64,000 nt of DNA from Dirofilaria immitis. Its lineage: Eukaryota; Nematoda; Chromadorea; Rhabditida; Onchocercidae. Location: NCBI GenBank assembly GCA_024305405.1, contig JAKNDB010000087.1:9178501-9242500 (forward strand), written 5' to 3'. Numbering within the stretch: the stretch's first letter is position 1; the number at the start of each line of letters is the position of its first letter. This document shows, piece after piece, positions 1-11,966 of the stretch. Under the pieces are notes generated by a model, which was not told where the DNA came from, searched no databases, and saw only the letters and a program-made list of their open reading frames with translations. The translations under genes were made by a program, and so were the position numbers.

Positions 1-3000
1 TTATGTCGTAAAAATATTGTAAGTAATTTATGCTTTAAGAAATTTGAACGGACAAAAATGATATTCATCAAATCTTTACAATGTAAAGGAAAGCAATCAT
101 AGAATTATTTTTGAGACAAAATAGAAAAATTACTGCAACATTATTTTAATGAAACATTATTTTTTGTTTTTTGCACTTTATCAAATTCATTCAAATTGTT
201 TGATGAATGCACCGCGTTTAAAACAAATGAGATTAGTGTTAACAGAGATAATATTTTGTTATCAATAATTCTCTCATCTTTATACAGAACATAATATTTT
301 AATTTAATGGGTGAATATTTTTTCCATTTTCAATCGTTAATATAATTATCAGTTTATTTATTTTCATATTCCTATTATCTATTTCGTATTCTTATTTTAA
401 TCATTCAAAATGTTTGTATATCTAAATTTATTCGTGTTGTTATTATAAGATTGAAATGGCAATGAAAATAATAAAAATTTAATATCAGAAAATGAATTAA
501 AATTATCATAATGAATACATCCTAATTTCTTCTCGACTATTCATCCTCAAATACAATCTACTACACAAAAGACGTTTTATTATATCACGTGATTTTTTAC
601 AATAAATGAAATTAGCATTAAATTGTGTTTTGTTTGAAATTTATTTGTATTGTTTCCATAAATAAGAAAAATTATACATAAATAAATAAATAATATGATT
701 CTTCGATGAGTAGCATTATTTAATATGCCTTTATTTTCCACTATCAATAAATTTTATGACATATTCCAAATTTATCACTATCGATCTAAATTTATCAATT
801 GACTAAATCATATCTTTCCAAATTAAATTTCCTTTTCGATTCAGCTAAAAATGACATCATTATTTAGATTATAAATTAAACGATCCTTATTAGTCAATTA
901 AGTGTTTCGCATTTTCCAACGATTGAATTTATGATTTTTCGTGATAGCATTAAATTTTTGTCAAATAATAATAGTTAACAGAACTCCTAACCGTTGTGAA
1001 AACTTAATAAAATCAATCAATAATGATTCAATGAATTTAACAATAGATAAAATCGAATAACGAACGGATACGAGAAGATCAGTCAATTGATTAATAAAAA
1101 TTGAATATGTTATGAAACGTTATGATCCATAATGCTCTTATTTATTATACAAAAAAATTATATTTATTATAATATTTTTGATCGATTATTATTATTATTT
1201 AATGATAAATTTGAAAAATGATATTATTTATTTATATTCAACTGAATTTTGTTCATTTTTGATGATAATTTCAATGAAATAGACACTTTTTCCATTATTA
1301 AAGAAGAAAAAAGTGGAGAAATTCTCTTTTTCTATCAAAAATATTTGCATAAACTTGTTTATTAATCATCGCAAAAAGAATATCTCCTCACTCTCCCAAT
1401 AATGTATCGTACAGCAATTTTCTTATCATTTGTTACCATCCTCATTATCAGCTTCTTTCAAATATAGTATTCAATAAAGAGAGCATGATATTTATGAGAC
1501 GGCAGTGATTGCTAGGAATTTTACGATATATTATAGTAATAGATGTTGAAAAAATTGATATTAAATTTAAATATAAGAAGTCAATAAGAAAATCTAAATA
1601 GTATATAGAAAGGGAGGAAGAGAGAAAGAGAGGAATTTCATTTGTCATCTGAATAGCAAATTGAATTCGTTTAAATTAACACTGTCAACAATTGGTTTGT
1701 TTTCGTTTGATTACGGAATGGATGAGCCCTTCTAGTTTTTGATATATTAATTGCTTCTCTCATTTGGAGTAGTAAGAATCATTGCTTTCTTTGACCTAGC
1801 AAAGATACTTGGCTACAGATCATATTTAACCTGGCTGAGAGCAAACCTGTTTATTTTATAAGATTAGTGATAAGAGTTCAATTAATTAATACAGATAACT
1901 ATGTAATTGTTATGTAAACTCTCTATATTGATATATTATGTAAACATTCATTTGTATATTTTTATGTATCTATACTTATAGATACATGTATGTGTATACC
2001 TATGCCTTTGTGTATGCGTGTATGTATGTGTGTGTATGTGTGTCTGTCTATATGTGTCATCAATCCAGTTTGTTCTATGATTCATCTGACTTTTTGATGT
2101 CGAAAGTTTTTAAGCTAGAATGAAAAGCTTCATGAAATAACGATTAGTCATAATGATTAATTAATTGGACCAAATAATTAATAAATGCTAATTTGTTTGG
2201 TATTATCAAAGAATATACTGTGATTATCATTCCTCTCTTTACTGTGATTATCATTCCTGATTATATATTGAGATTATTAAAATATACTGATCGATCAGTC
2301 TTGAAGGATTTGATGCTTATTGTTCAGTTTGATAGCATTTTAAATTTCATGAGAGGACTGATTGCATGAATATCTCATACACTGAAGCGAATTAGAATTC
2401 AATAATCTCTTGCTGTGTTCTAATGCATATCGCATTGAACTATCATTACTGCATTGCACCCTTCATGTACGCTGCATCATACGCTTTGCACTTTCCTCAG
2501 TAACATGCACTTTATCCTGCATTATTATTCTTTATATGTTATTGATATGTTTTTGGTGAAACGAAAAGGATGTCGCTAAAGAATGAGAAAAAATCCAGTA
2601 ATTATGTTATCATTTTTGTATCGAACTTGTCACGTCTAGATTATTCTCTGATTGCTTTTTCTTATCATTTCTACTTTTATCTGTTTTAAATTGCGTAAAT
2701 CCTTCTAAATTATATATTTAGTAATAAGCTCATGTTGACATTTAGTTCTCATCATTTGTCTTATCACTATATAGCATTACATTAGCGGTTTATCCTGGAA
2801 TGAAATGATAAGGAGGAGAATACATATGTACCGTTTTTATCAGAAAATGAAATCGATTAATTTAAAATAGTGAGAGTTGATTAGGTTCACTTTTTGAAAC
2901 GTGAAATGATTATAAAATAGGATGATAAAATAGCGCAATAACCATTTATGAATGGTGAATGTTTGTGTAGAAAATGAATTTAGTATAAGGGACTAGATGA

Positions 3001-3614
3001 CTTTATGTAGAATAGAGAAGTTAAACTTTCACTGATTAGATTTAGCTTAAATTTGAGGTAAGACCAATTTTTGATGAGGTAATAGATGCGGAGGAAAAGC
3101 ATATATCGTTATCAGTTTAATCTTGAAAAGACTGTGGCGGAAAAGAAAGATGCTTTTTCTCAGTCTTCTAATTTAGATGTCAAAAAATAGAAATTATAAT
3201 GCGATTATTGGTCACTCCAATCCCATTAGTTCTGTTCCTTCTCTAAGAACTTCTGGGAAGTCTAGTGTAATCGAAATATTGGAATTGCTTCTTAATTTTG
3301 ATGTTGCTGTTATAATTATTCTGCAATCATAGTGCTTTTTATTGATCGTGTAGATGTATAATTCTTTTTATCTTAAGCATGTAAAAAAGTGAAAAGACGA
3401 GAAAGGATGAAAATATTGTTAAAGCACTTCTGTAGAACTTTTCGATTGAATATTTTCAGTCGGCGTTTTTCGAGAAACTTCTTCGGTAGAATTTTGAAAT
3501 TTACAAATTGGATGAGTGTCTTTTAACTATCCTTTTAAAATGTCACTTGAATATTATTGATCGCTGAGAAATTTTCCAAGTACCTAATTATTTCATTTCG
3601 TTGCATTTCATTTC
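1..3614. other. 5' flank of the PAP2 gene, no gene recognised
   Basis: AT-rich sequence with no exon-like stretch that I recognise. It holds a TG-rich microsatellite near 1986-2057, a perfect 11-bp inverted repeat at 1964-1987 (2-nt loop) and a patch dense in TGCA/GCAT words near 2410-2525. A 34-codon open frame at 3086-3190 is slightly less AT-rich than its surroundings, but no family match is apparent. Promoter elements for the downstream gene probably lie here, but none can be named. Confidence 0.5.
1986..2057. repeat. TG/TATG-rich microsatellite
   Basis: Imperfect run of TG, TATG and TCTG units (for example GTGTATGTATGTGTGTG). It is ordinary simple-sequence DNA about 1.7 kb upstream of the PAP2 start codon. 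Confidence 0.8.
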
Positions 3615-3616
3615 AG
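3615..3616 (+). promoter_or_regulatory. Candidate acceptor for the 5' end of the PAP2 mRNA (possible SL trans-splice site)
   Basis: A strong nematode acceptor (CATTTCATTTCAG) lies about 165 nt upstream of the PAP2 start codon with no coding exon visible before it. In nematodes this arrangement is typical of spliced-leader trans-splicing or of a 5' UTR intron. Which one applies cannot be decided from sequence alone. Confidence 0.35.
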
Positions 3617-3780
3617 GAATAATCAATCACTATTTTATAATTTATTCAAGAAAGAAAGAAGAATTAATCGTTATATCGCACGGATTGGTCGATTTCTTTT
3701 TCTTCTGTAATGCGGACATAATTATTTTATGAAACCAGTTCATCCCAGAAAAGTACAATATAGCAAGCCAATAAATCGAA

Positions 3781-6700
3781 ATGGTCGAGCTCAGCATTTC
3801 AAGAATTACGGCTGATTTTATTGTTTTAATTTTGTGTGGTTGGTATAATTTATCTTTATTTATTAAGAAATCCTTTCTATTAGCATTTATAAGTTTTTGA
3901 AAAATGATATTAATATTAAGCATCTTTTTAACATTTGTTGATAAGTAGTGCTTTTGATGGACATTTTTAAGACTTATTTATTCTAAAGTACCGTTGCTAG
4001 TAAATCTGTCCACTCTTCTTTGTACAGTTGCTAAGAAATCATCTGATATTCACTGATCGAGAAGTTACATCAAGAAGTATTGCGGAATTATTTTATTTTT
4101 TTGGTTCTTTTTTTTGTTTATAAGCTATCTCCCGCACTTAATTCTTCTTGGCGTATAACTAATAAGTATTATCTCAGTATTTATTTATTGTTCCTTTGCT
4201 TTTGATAATAGACAATATTCCACGCATATGGATAATTATTACCAATAAATTCTTCACTAATTTAGCATTCCACTTTTATTAAAATAATACTACTGGTTAT
4301 TAGTATCTTAATAGTATTTTTTGTCCTGAATTATTATCTCCTAGAATTTCAGTTACTAACTCTTCCTTATTTCTTACAAAATTCTCTCAACTTTTCAGCT
4401 GTACCATTATTAATATTTCACAAGTGGGTTGAGCCATATAAACGCGGCTTTTATTGTGATGACGAATCAATTCGGTATCCGTATCGACCATCTACTGTTT
4501 CTCGACACATGCTTGTTGTTATTGGTCTTGTTATACCAGCAATTCTTGTAAACTTTTTCTTTCTCCTTTTTTTTCTTATAAGCTTCTTTATTTTCCTTTC
4601 TTTCAGTATGTTTTTTTCGTGAAATAATCGATATTGATTCGTTCAAAGTTCAGACAAGAAAAACTTTTCATGGAAACAAATTAATAATCTGGTTTTTTAC
4701 ATGAGAGATTTTCAATAGGAAAAAAATTGTTGGTATTGCGGTAAAATTTGATTGGATTTTATGATATAAGCTAGTAAAAATGTAGAATCTTTATTAATAA
4801 ATCAATTCAGATTGTAACGACGGAAACGTTTCGCACGCTAACGTGGGAACGGAAATGTAGAAGCGAATTTCAGTACTACAAATGCCGACGATATGGAATA
4901 CCACGTCTAATTGTTCGTCTTTATGTTTTCTTCGGTGAGTACAGATTTTGTTATATGTTATTGCTTATCAGAACAAAGTTGCATTTTCCTTATAAAATTA
5001 CGCGAATTAGGAATTTTAACTTCAACCGTAATAAGAGCCGTTAGTTGAGAATTCACTCGTCGAGTTTTTTGGCGACTAATTTAATCATCATTTATTGAAT
5101 GTAAATTAGTGGTTAATACTTGATTTTTGAAACATATCAACAGAAAATTGTACCATTTTCATTACGATATTGAGCTTTCCTAATTAAGAACTTTAATTAT
5201 AAATCTTATAAGATTGACAGAATAATGCGCAGTAATTAAATAATAATGAAGCAAGAGATATTTATTATGCCGTCCAAAATTTTAGGATATTTCCTTGTTG
5301 GTGTCATTTTCAATCAATTGATGGTTGATATAGCGAAGTATACAATCGGGCGTCATAGACCTCATTTTATAGCAATTTGCAAACCAAAGGTATATTTTAG
5401 AATCTTCAGGCATGTTTACTTTAATATTACATTTTAAAATCCTTGGACATGCTTATATCAATATGTGTGATGAAGTAACATATTAGAAGGAAGACACTGT
5501 CATTTCATTACTAATATTTTCACACTGTACTCACACATAAAAACACTATTCATTCGATTACTTCGGTTGATTTATTTTTTTAACTTTATTCAGAAGTATC
5601 TTTGAATAATATAATTTTCTGCGAACTACATTGCCAACAACTTCACGCTTCGTCCATTAACATGAAGATTTTATCAATTTAATTGTTTTTAATATTTTGG
5701 CTTTTTAGTTCCATATTTTACTAATGTTTTTAACCTCAACTTTAAAATTTTTATTTAGTTTACAACAGTCTCTTGGTATTTTAATCTTGTAGTAAAAATA
5801 TCATTTCTTAACCGTTCGATCAATCAAAAATGAGACACGACATCGGTGGAATGCTGTGGTAAATCATTCCCGGAGCATTTCCTCGAGAAAGGAAAAGTGA
5901 GAAAAAGTACTATAATTTTAATGAGAAAGTTTAGATTTAAGAAAATTAAAACTTAGTTTCGTTGTTTGGACTTTTATTTCTTAATCACTGATTGAGTTTG
6001 TAATGATTGGCATATTGAAAATTGAAAGAGTGATACTGGTGGCTCTATTTAAATATAGGTAATAATATGAATAAATACTCATTGTGCTAATCACAACCAT
6101 GATATCTTGTAGTACTTGCAATTAATGGCTTGCTGTATATTACGCAGTGATAGATTAATTCAACAAAGAAAAAAGAACTAATGTTAATGTCGTATCGGAA
6201 TCCTTAGTTTCACTCTGAAAATTCATTGCAGCACATGGGAATTCAGCACATCGCTATTGGTGGATCAAGTAGTAATCGTTCTCTAATATTCAGACGTGTA
6301 AGTATGAAGAGTTAAGTATGCAAAAGAAAGGTGGTGAATTTTAAAAAATTTCGTATAAATCATTTGAGTGTATTGAAGGTATTTGTCGGTCTCTAAGAAG
6401 TTGCATAGATCGTTCGAATTTCGTTATTTATTGGTGCTTATAGTTCTACTTTTTGAAAACCTGAGAAAATACTTTGTAAAAGATGAATATAGCTCTGATT
6501 GACTTCATCGAGGATATAATTTTGAAAAATGTGAAGTTTTTTTTGGAATTAGCCACTTCATTTTGCATCAAACTCTTCATTTTTGATGAAAAGTTTCTTT
6601 TTTTCGGCAAACCAAAAATTTTTGTTTTTGTAAGCTTATTCTCAATCACCAGTTATTTTAAATATGTGTTGGGAGCATTATCTCACCTCCACGCACAAAT

Positions 6701-9700
6701 TGTAGAATTATGCACTTATAACATATACTTATAATAGTACCCGAAGGAATTTATATTATATCTCCTTCATATACATTATTGCTTGTAGAAATGAATGCAA
6801 GCAATTTACATGCTTCACTTGCATGTTTTTCATTGATTTGAAATTTTGATATCGCTACACGATTTTAAAATATCTCTTGTATTTTCTCACTGTAATTTTC
6901 ATATATCAAAATTTTCGTATTTTCAAATGCTCCTTTATAAGGCTGTTTCATCATTGCTTCACTATTTTTATCATTTTATCGTAGTGTTGAAAAGGAAATG
7001 TTCATGGATATTATCATCAGTTCATCCATTTTTATAAAATATGAAACTGTTTACTGGAAAAATCGGTCGTTAATATGTGCTGAGTTTGAAGTGTATCGTT
7101 TTTGATATTCTACTATTCCGAATCATGTTTATGCATCGGGAATTAAATTAATCCCGAAGTTCGTTCAAATATCGGAAGTGCTGGTTGATCTCGAAGAGTT
7201 AAAAATTTTTCAAGTATATATGAATCACTTTTTAGTTCAGAAAGCTTATTACATCATGGTATATTTTATGCGTTTTTTTCAAAACAAAATCTTTATTCCA
7301 GAATACTTCATAAATATTTCTACTAAGAAAAAGAGGTATATTTCAATTTTAGATTTTTGTTTGCTGAAATGCTGTATTAGTTTACGAGAAGTAGTAAGCT
7401 TTTTCCGGTTCAGTTTTTATTCAGCATTTTCATGAAACCTAAAATTAAGTTCAAATGAGAAGTAGTTGAATTTAATTTGACTATATTTTCAAATCTAAAA
7501 TTTGTTTGATTTCATCAGACGACTTCTATGAATCTGGGAGGAAGGATAATAACATCAGGCACATATAACTTTGATACCATCTCTCTGAATTGTTTTTTCC
7601 CTTCATCTTATAATTGTTAGTAATGCACTGATGATTAACGATAATTAATTAATTTCAAAAGACAACGCAATAACTATAATGTCTGATTCACTAAAATTAC
7701 TTCATATATGATTATTTTACGATATTTTCATATGTTGTTTATATGCATTCTGGTATTATATTTTCAAATCTGAATTCTCTCTAAGCTCAGATTCATTTTC
7801 TACAGTCATTTCTTTATTCTGATCAGCTATTATAAATACCAAAATTTTGAAATTTCAATCTATTACAAGTGAACGTTTCAGGGTTTCGAAACATGCCCAA
7901 TTAATTCTCATGAATATATCACAGACTTCGAGTGTACTGGTACGGATAAATATCTTATTCATGAATCTATGCTTTCATTTTATTCCGGTCATTCTGCTTT
8001 CAGTTTTTATGCGGCGTGGTATACAGTAGTGAGTTTTTTTCGGATTCTTACATTGAAGGTGATAGTTCAAATCTGTTGATGATACATTGAAAGTGATAGT
8101 TCAAATCTGTTGATGTAAATATTTATGTACCAGTTCTTCTTCCACTTTGAATATCCTGCCAACAAATTATGGCATTTTCTTTACCTAGTTTTTAAATTTT
8201 TCACAGAAAATTATTTCAAGTGAAGGATTCAACTTTGCAGCTTTACTTACAAGCTCGATTATATCGACCACTATTTAGTCGCCTACTTTTGCCGGTAATT
8301 CAATTTGTTTTATTCGGTGGCGCTGCATTTGTAGCTTATAGCCGAGTTAGTGACTACAAGCATCATTGGTCGGATGTATTGGTTGGCACATTATTTGGTT
8401 CTGCAATTGGCATCATTGTGGTTAATTTTCCTCTTTTTCTTTTATTAAACAATGAGGTGTATTTTTATTTTGAAACTAAACTGACCAGAAATTAAAGTAT
8501 GTTCGAGCATGTTAAACTGCATCTTATTACAATGAATTCCACTCATACATAAGATATGAAACTCTAAGTGTAAGTTATAAAGACTTTTGATCAAATATGC
8601 ATTATAAATTCGAGCCTTCTGCATCATAAATTCAAGCTTTTGTAGCACTGTTAATTTAATTTTCTTCATTTCAAATTAAAGTGCAATATCAGATGTGAAT
8701 TAAGGCGTTATTCGTTGCGGAAGTATTTTCGCGTCGCGAAATACCACTGTGTGATGCTCATTATTGCAAACGTGAATTTGGCTTAGCATCCACAGCAGAA
8801 CGAGCTATTCCGTTATCTGACGTGGAAACCGGAATGCGTGGCGTTATACAATGTCGTGGATCTGACAATGATGCACCAGTTATCAGTTCTCATAATATTA
8901 CTGTGACTGGAGTGGGAATATCAAATGTAAATGAAATCAGAAATAATCAAATGGCTTCGTTGTCTCGACCAACATCACGGAATCAGAGATTGTAAGCGCT
9001 TGCAATGCTTCATCATTCAGCGTAATATGAAAGTTAGCTGCATTCATTTCTTTGCCTGTCATTTCTTCTCATACTTGAATATCGGTTTTTGTTTCTTTTC
9101 TTTTTGCTATTGTATTCATTTCCTTCTCATTAACATTGCACCGCATAAGATTAAATTAAGAACGACAAGATGCAATCATTTGAAGAATGAAGCCTTGGAT
9201 TTCTTATCACTTTACCTTTAAACTTCAAGCTTCCCTGTTGATCTGTAGATTTTATATTTTTAAAGATTTCTTTTATTGTTTTATTAGCTTCAGAATGATG
9301 AAAAGCAATTTTGAATTTATTGTTTCTTCTCTCTTTTCTCATCTATATTGGACTAGAAAATGTTGTTTTAGATATTCATGTATTTTCGCTTCTGTTTTCA
9401 CCAGTTTCAAGAGTTTTCTTCTAGTGCTTTAGTCTCTTTCTAATTTAGTCCCATTAGATAGCATCGGACAATTTTCTTACTGACAGGAATTACAGGTTTG
9501 AGGAATTACAAAAGACCATCATCGATCGGTATTATGATACTGATATTCAACAAAGTCATCCAATCTAATTGTTTTCAAACTGCTTATATCTAAAGAACAT
9601 GCATGCAAATATCTTGCGGAAAATTCATCCTTACAAAAGTCGAGTACTGTTTTTTTATGTTACAGTCGTGATTCACCACTGACTTGCAAACGATAATGAT

Positions 9701-11917
9701 ATACTTGTGAAATTTTATCTGCTAAGAATTTCACGAATATATATCAAGTCATATTTTATGTTTTTATTAGTATTAACTTAATATTTAGTTCCGTTACTCT
9801 TATTTGACCTAATATTTAAGTCTACAATAGTTACTGCCATTATCATTACAAATGACGACTGATACTTATGATGGCAGTGTTGCCGGTATTGTTATTTGAA
9901 AAAGGTCGCCTTTTGGATTGGTCTGAAATGCATTTGAAGGGCTGCTTCCCAAAACATAAATTTTCCTGTTTTCTAACACTGCATGTATCATACATTTGTA
10001 CATGTCTAGAATTCCCAAAAATTCCTATTTCGTTCGGTAATTATGATGCTTACTTTCAATAATCCTAGAATCTCGTTTTGTCGGTTACTTTTATGTTGAA
10101 TAGAAGTTGGCTAAAATGGAATAGAATGAGTTAACTTTTTATCCATGATGCCAAACTTGCTCTCTCTTTAAAAATGGATAACAAACAGATAATCTAGCAT
10201 TTCCTGATATAGTAACAAACATACGGATAACAAACAGATAATCTAGCATTTCCTGATATAGTCGATTTTCTTAGCGCATTATTCACCGTTTAATTGTCAT
10301 TGATTAGTGATCAGTATTTATATTAAAATATATATAAATTTGTGCAAATCATTATAATAGTTAATGTATGAAGAATTTCTTTTAAAGATTATTTTTGCAA
10401 AATTACGATAAATTCATGTGTTTGTTTTTATTATGCTACTTTTACCTTTTTTCTCAAAACTGAAAATATGAAATACTATTTTTTATACCTTCATAAGTAA
10501 AAACTTTTCCGTGAGATATCATTTTCAAACATTTGCTATATATATAATCTAATATGTCAAAGCATATGTTAGAAATATTTTTGGTATATTTGAATATCTT
10601 TACTTTGTTATTTCTATCCTAATCTTGTTCGTTCCAGCGCTAGATTCGATTTTTTGAGTCTTTTTCAAAACTTTTATGTTGCATTTCAGTTTCATAAATT
10701 CGTTTTATGTCTTTTTTTTCAGATAATTAGAATCCGATAATTTGATATTTTGATGCTTTCTGTTTTTCGAAATAGAACGAATATATTAGTTTTTTTCTTC
10801 TCATTTTTTCCACATTTCTATTCTAATATAACGTGACATGTAATACATGCAAATGAAAAATGCAGATGGTAATTTATGAATTTTTGAGAATACTTCTTTT
10901 CATCATCAGCTAAGAAAAATTATTATTGAAAGAAAATATGTTTATTGAGTTTCATTAACTTGTTGCTTTTAATTATTGTCGTTGTCGGTATATTTTTACC
11001 ATAAATGCTGGTGCTGAAAGAAAAAAGTGAAAAGAAAAAAAGTTTATTCGTTTATTACATTTCATCGTTCGAAATCTGTAAACGCTAATATGTCTATGTT
11101 GAGCAATTTGTGTTATAATAAATGGATAATTATCATTTTTTCTGATAATTTTTAATCTGAAAAATTTTTATAGTTTGAATTAATGAGATTAGTTATAATT
11201 TTGCGGAAAGAAATCATGGAATATCCGGAGATTTCTTTGGTTGTTATGGTAATTGGAGTATTCAGTGAACTGTTTTTTGGAGCCGTAAGAAAAATTTTTT
11301 CATGCTAACCTTTTTACAAGCTAAATTGGAAAGATAGAAATATTGCCTATGTACGATGATTAAAATACCCTGAAATAAATCAAATTTACCGTTAGTTTAT
11401 CCTGTTTTATCCTTTTTAACGATAAAATAAATGACTTAGCAACTTAAATTTTGCATTAGTAAGGAATTCTTCTGATCAACAGTTTTAAATTAAGTAATAA
11501 TCAATCATTAATGCTAGTAAGAATAGGCCTTCGCCAACCGTCCTAAAAAAATGGTTGAATTGCGATTTTACGAAAATTTGGAATGTTTTGCTTGATTAAA
11601 AGGACTGAGTCATAGAATGGGGAAGTTTAACTATTTGAATGAAATATCCAACTAAATAAAACTTATTCATGGATCAAAATTATTTTAAATATTTTCGATC
11701 TCCTCAAAACCTTTCCTATATTATTCCTAATAATTCACTGTTTAAAATGCATTTCAGTCATTCTTCTGTATCGCTACAATCGTTATCAGCAACCGCAACC
11801 GGTTCTTACCATTCAACTCAAGCGGATATGGAATCATTAATCTCGAAATCAACCTATACATCTCGCGATTATTACAGTGTTCTTTCATATCCAGTTATAT
11901 CATCTGGAGTAGCTTAA
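3781..11917 (+). CDS. Lipid phosphate phosphatase (PAP2/LPP family), 8 exons, 402 aa
   Basis: Integral membrane phosphatase expected to remove phosphate from phosphatidate, lysophosphatidate, sphingosine-1-phosphate or ceramide-1-phosphate at the cell surface. Exons: 3781-3838, 4399-4547, 4811-4934, 5286-5389, 7882-8028, 8241-8420, 8705-8991, 11758-11917. All phases join without conflict and give 402 codons plus TAA. The three catalytic motifs are intact: KYTIGRHRP (K128-P136), YSGH (179-182) and SRVSDYKHHWSD (228-239). The LPP signature VEPYKRGFYCDDES follows TM1. Six hydrophobic helices are visible near 9-27, 54-74, 104-124, 184-200, 209-227 and 241-262, followed by a hydrophilic, Ser/Thr-rich cytoplasmic tail of about 140 residues. 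The start is the only ATG giving a short cytoplasmic N-terminus before TM1; its donor (G|GTTGGT) is weak. Length is slightly above the 280-350 aa typical of vertebrate LPPs because of the tail. Read-through of the exon 7 donor gives a shorter form. Family call is firm; the exact substrate is unknown. Confidence 0.93.
8050..8115. repeat. 32-bp direct duplication in PAP2 intron 5
   Basis: The 32-bp unit at 8050-8081 (starting ACATTGAAGGTGATAG) recurs at 8084-8115 with one substitution. It lies just after exon 5 and has no coding content. Confidence 0.85.
10176..10262. repeat. 38-bp direct duplication in PAP2 intron 7
   Basis: Two identical 38-bp copies (10176-10213 and 10225-10262, starting GGATAACAAACAGATAATC) are separated by 11 bp. 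Identity is complete, so the duplication is recent. It lies within the 2.8-kb last intron of the PAP2 gene. Confidence 0.9.
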
Positions 11918-11960
11918 AAATTGTCATCATAACTGTTCCATTTTGTAACTAATTTTACAT

Positions 11961-11966
11961 AATAAA
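11961..11966 (+). promoter_or_regulatory. Poly(A) signal of the PAP2 gene
   Basis: AATAAA lies 44 nt after the TAA stop of exon 8, in AT-rich 3' UTR-like sequence. This supports exon 8 as the terminal exon. Confidence 0.65.

Noticed and set aside
3642..3923. 93-codon minus-strand frame
   Set aside because: It overlaps the first exon of the PAP2 gene on the plus strand, which fits family homology and phase; the minus frame has no motif.
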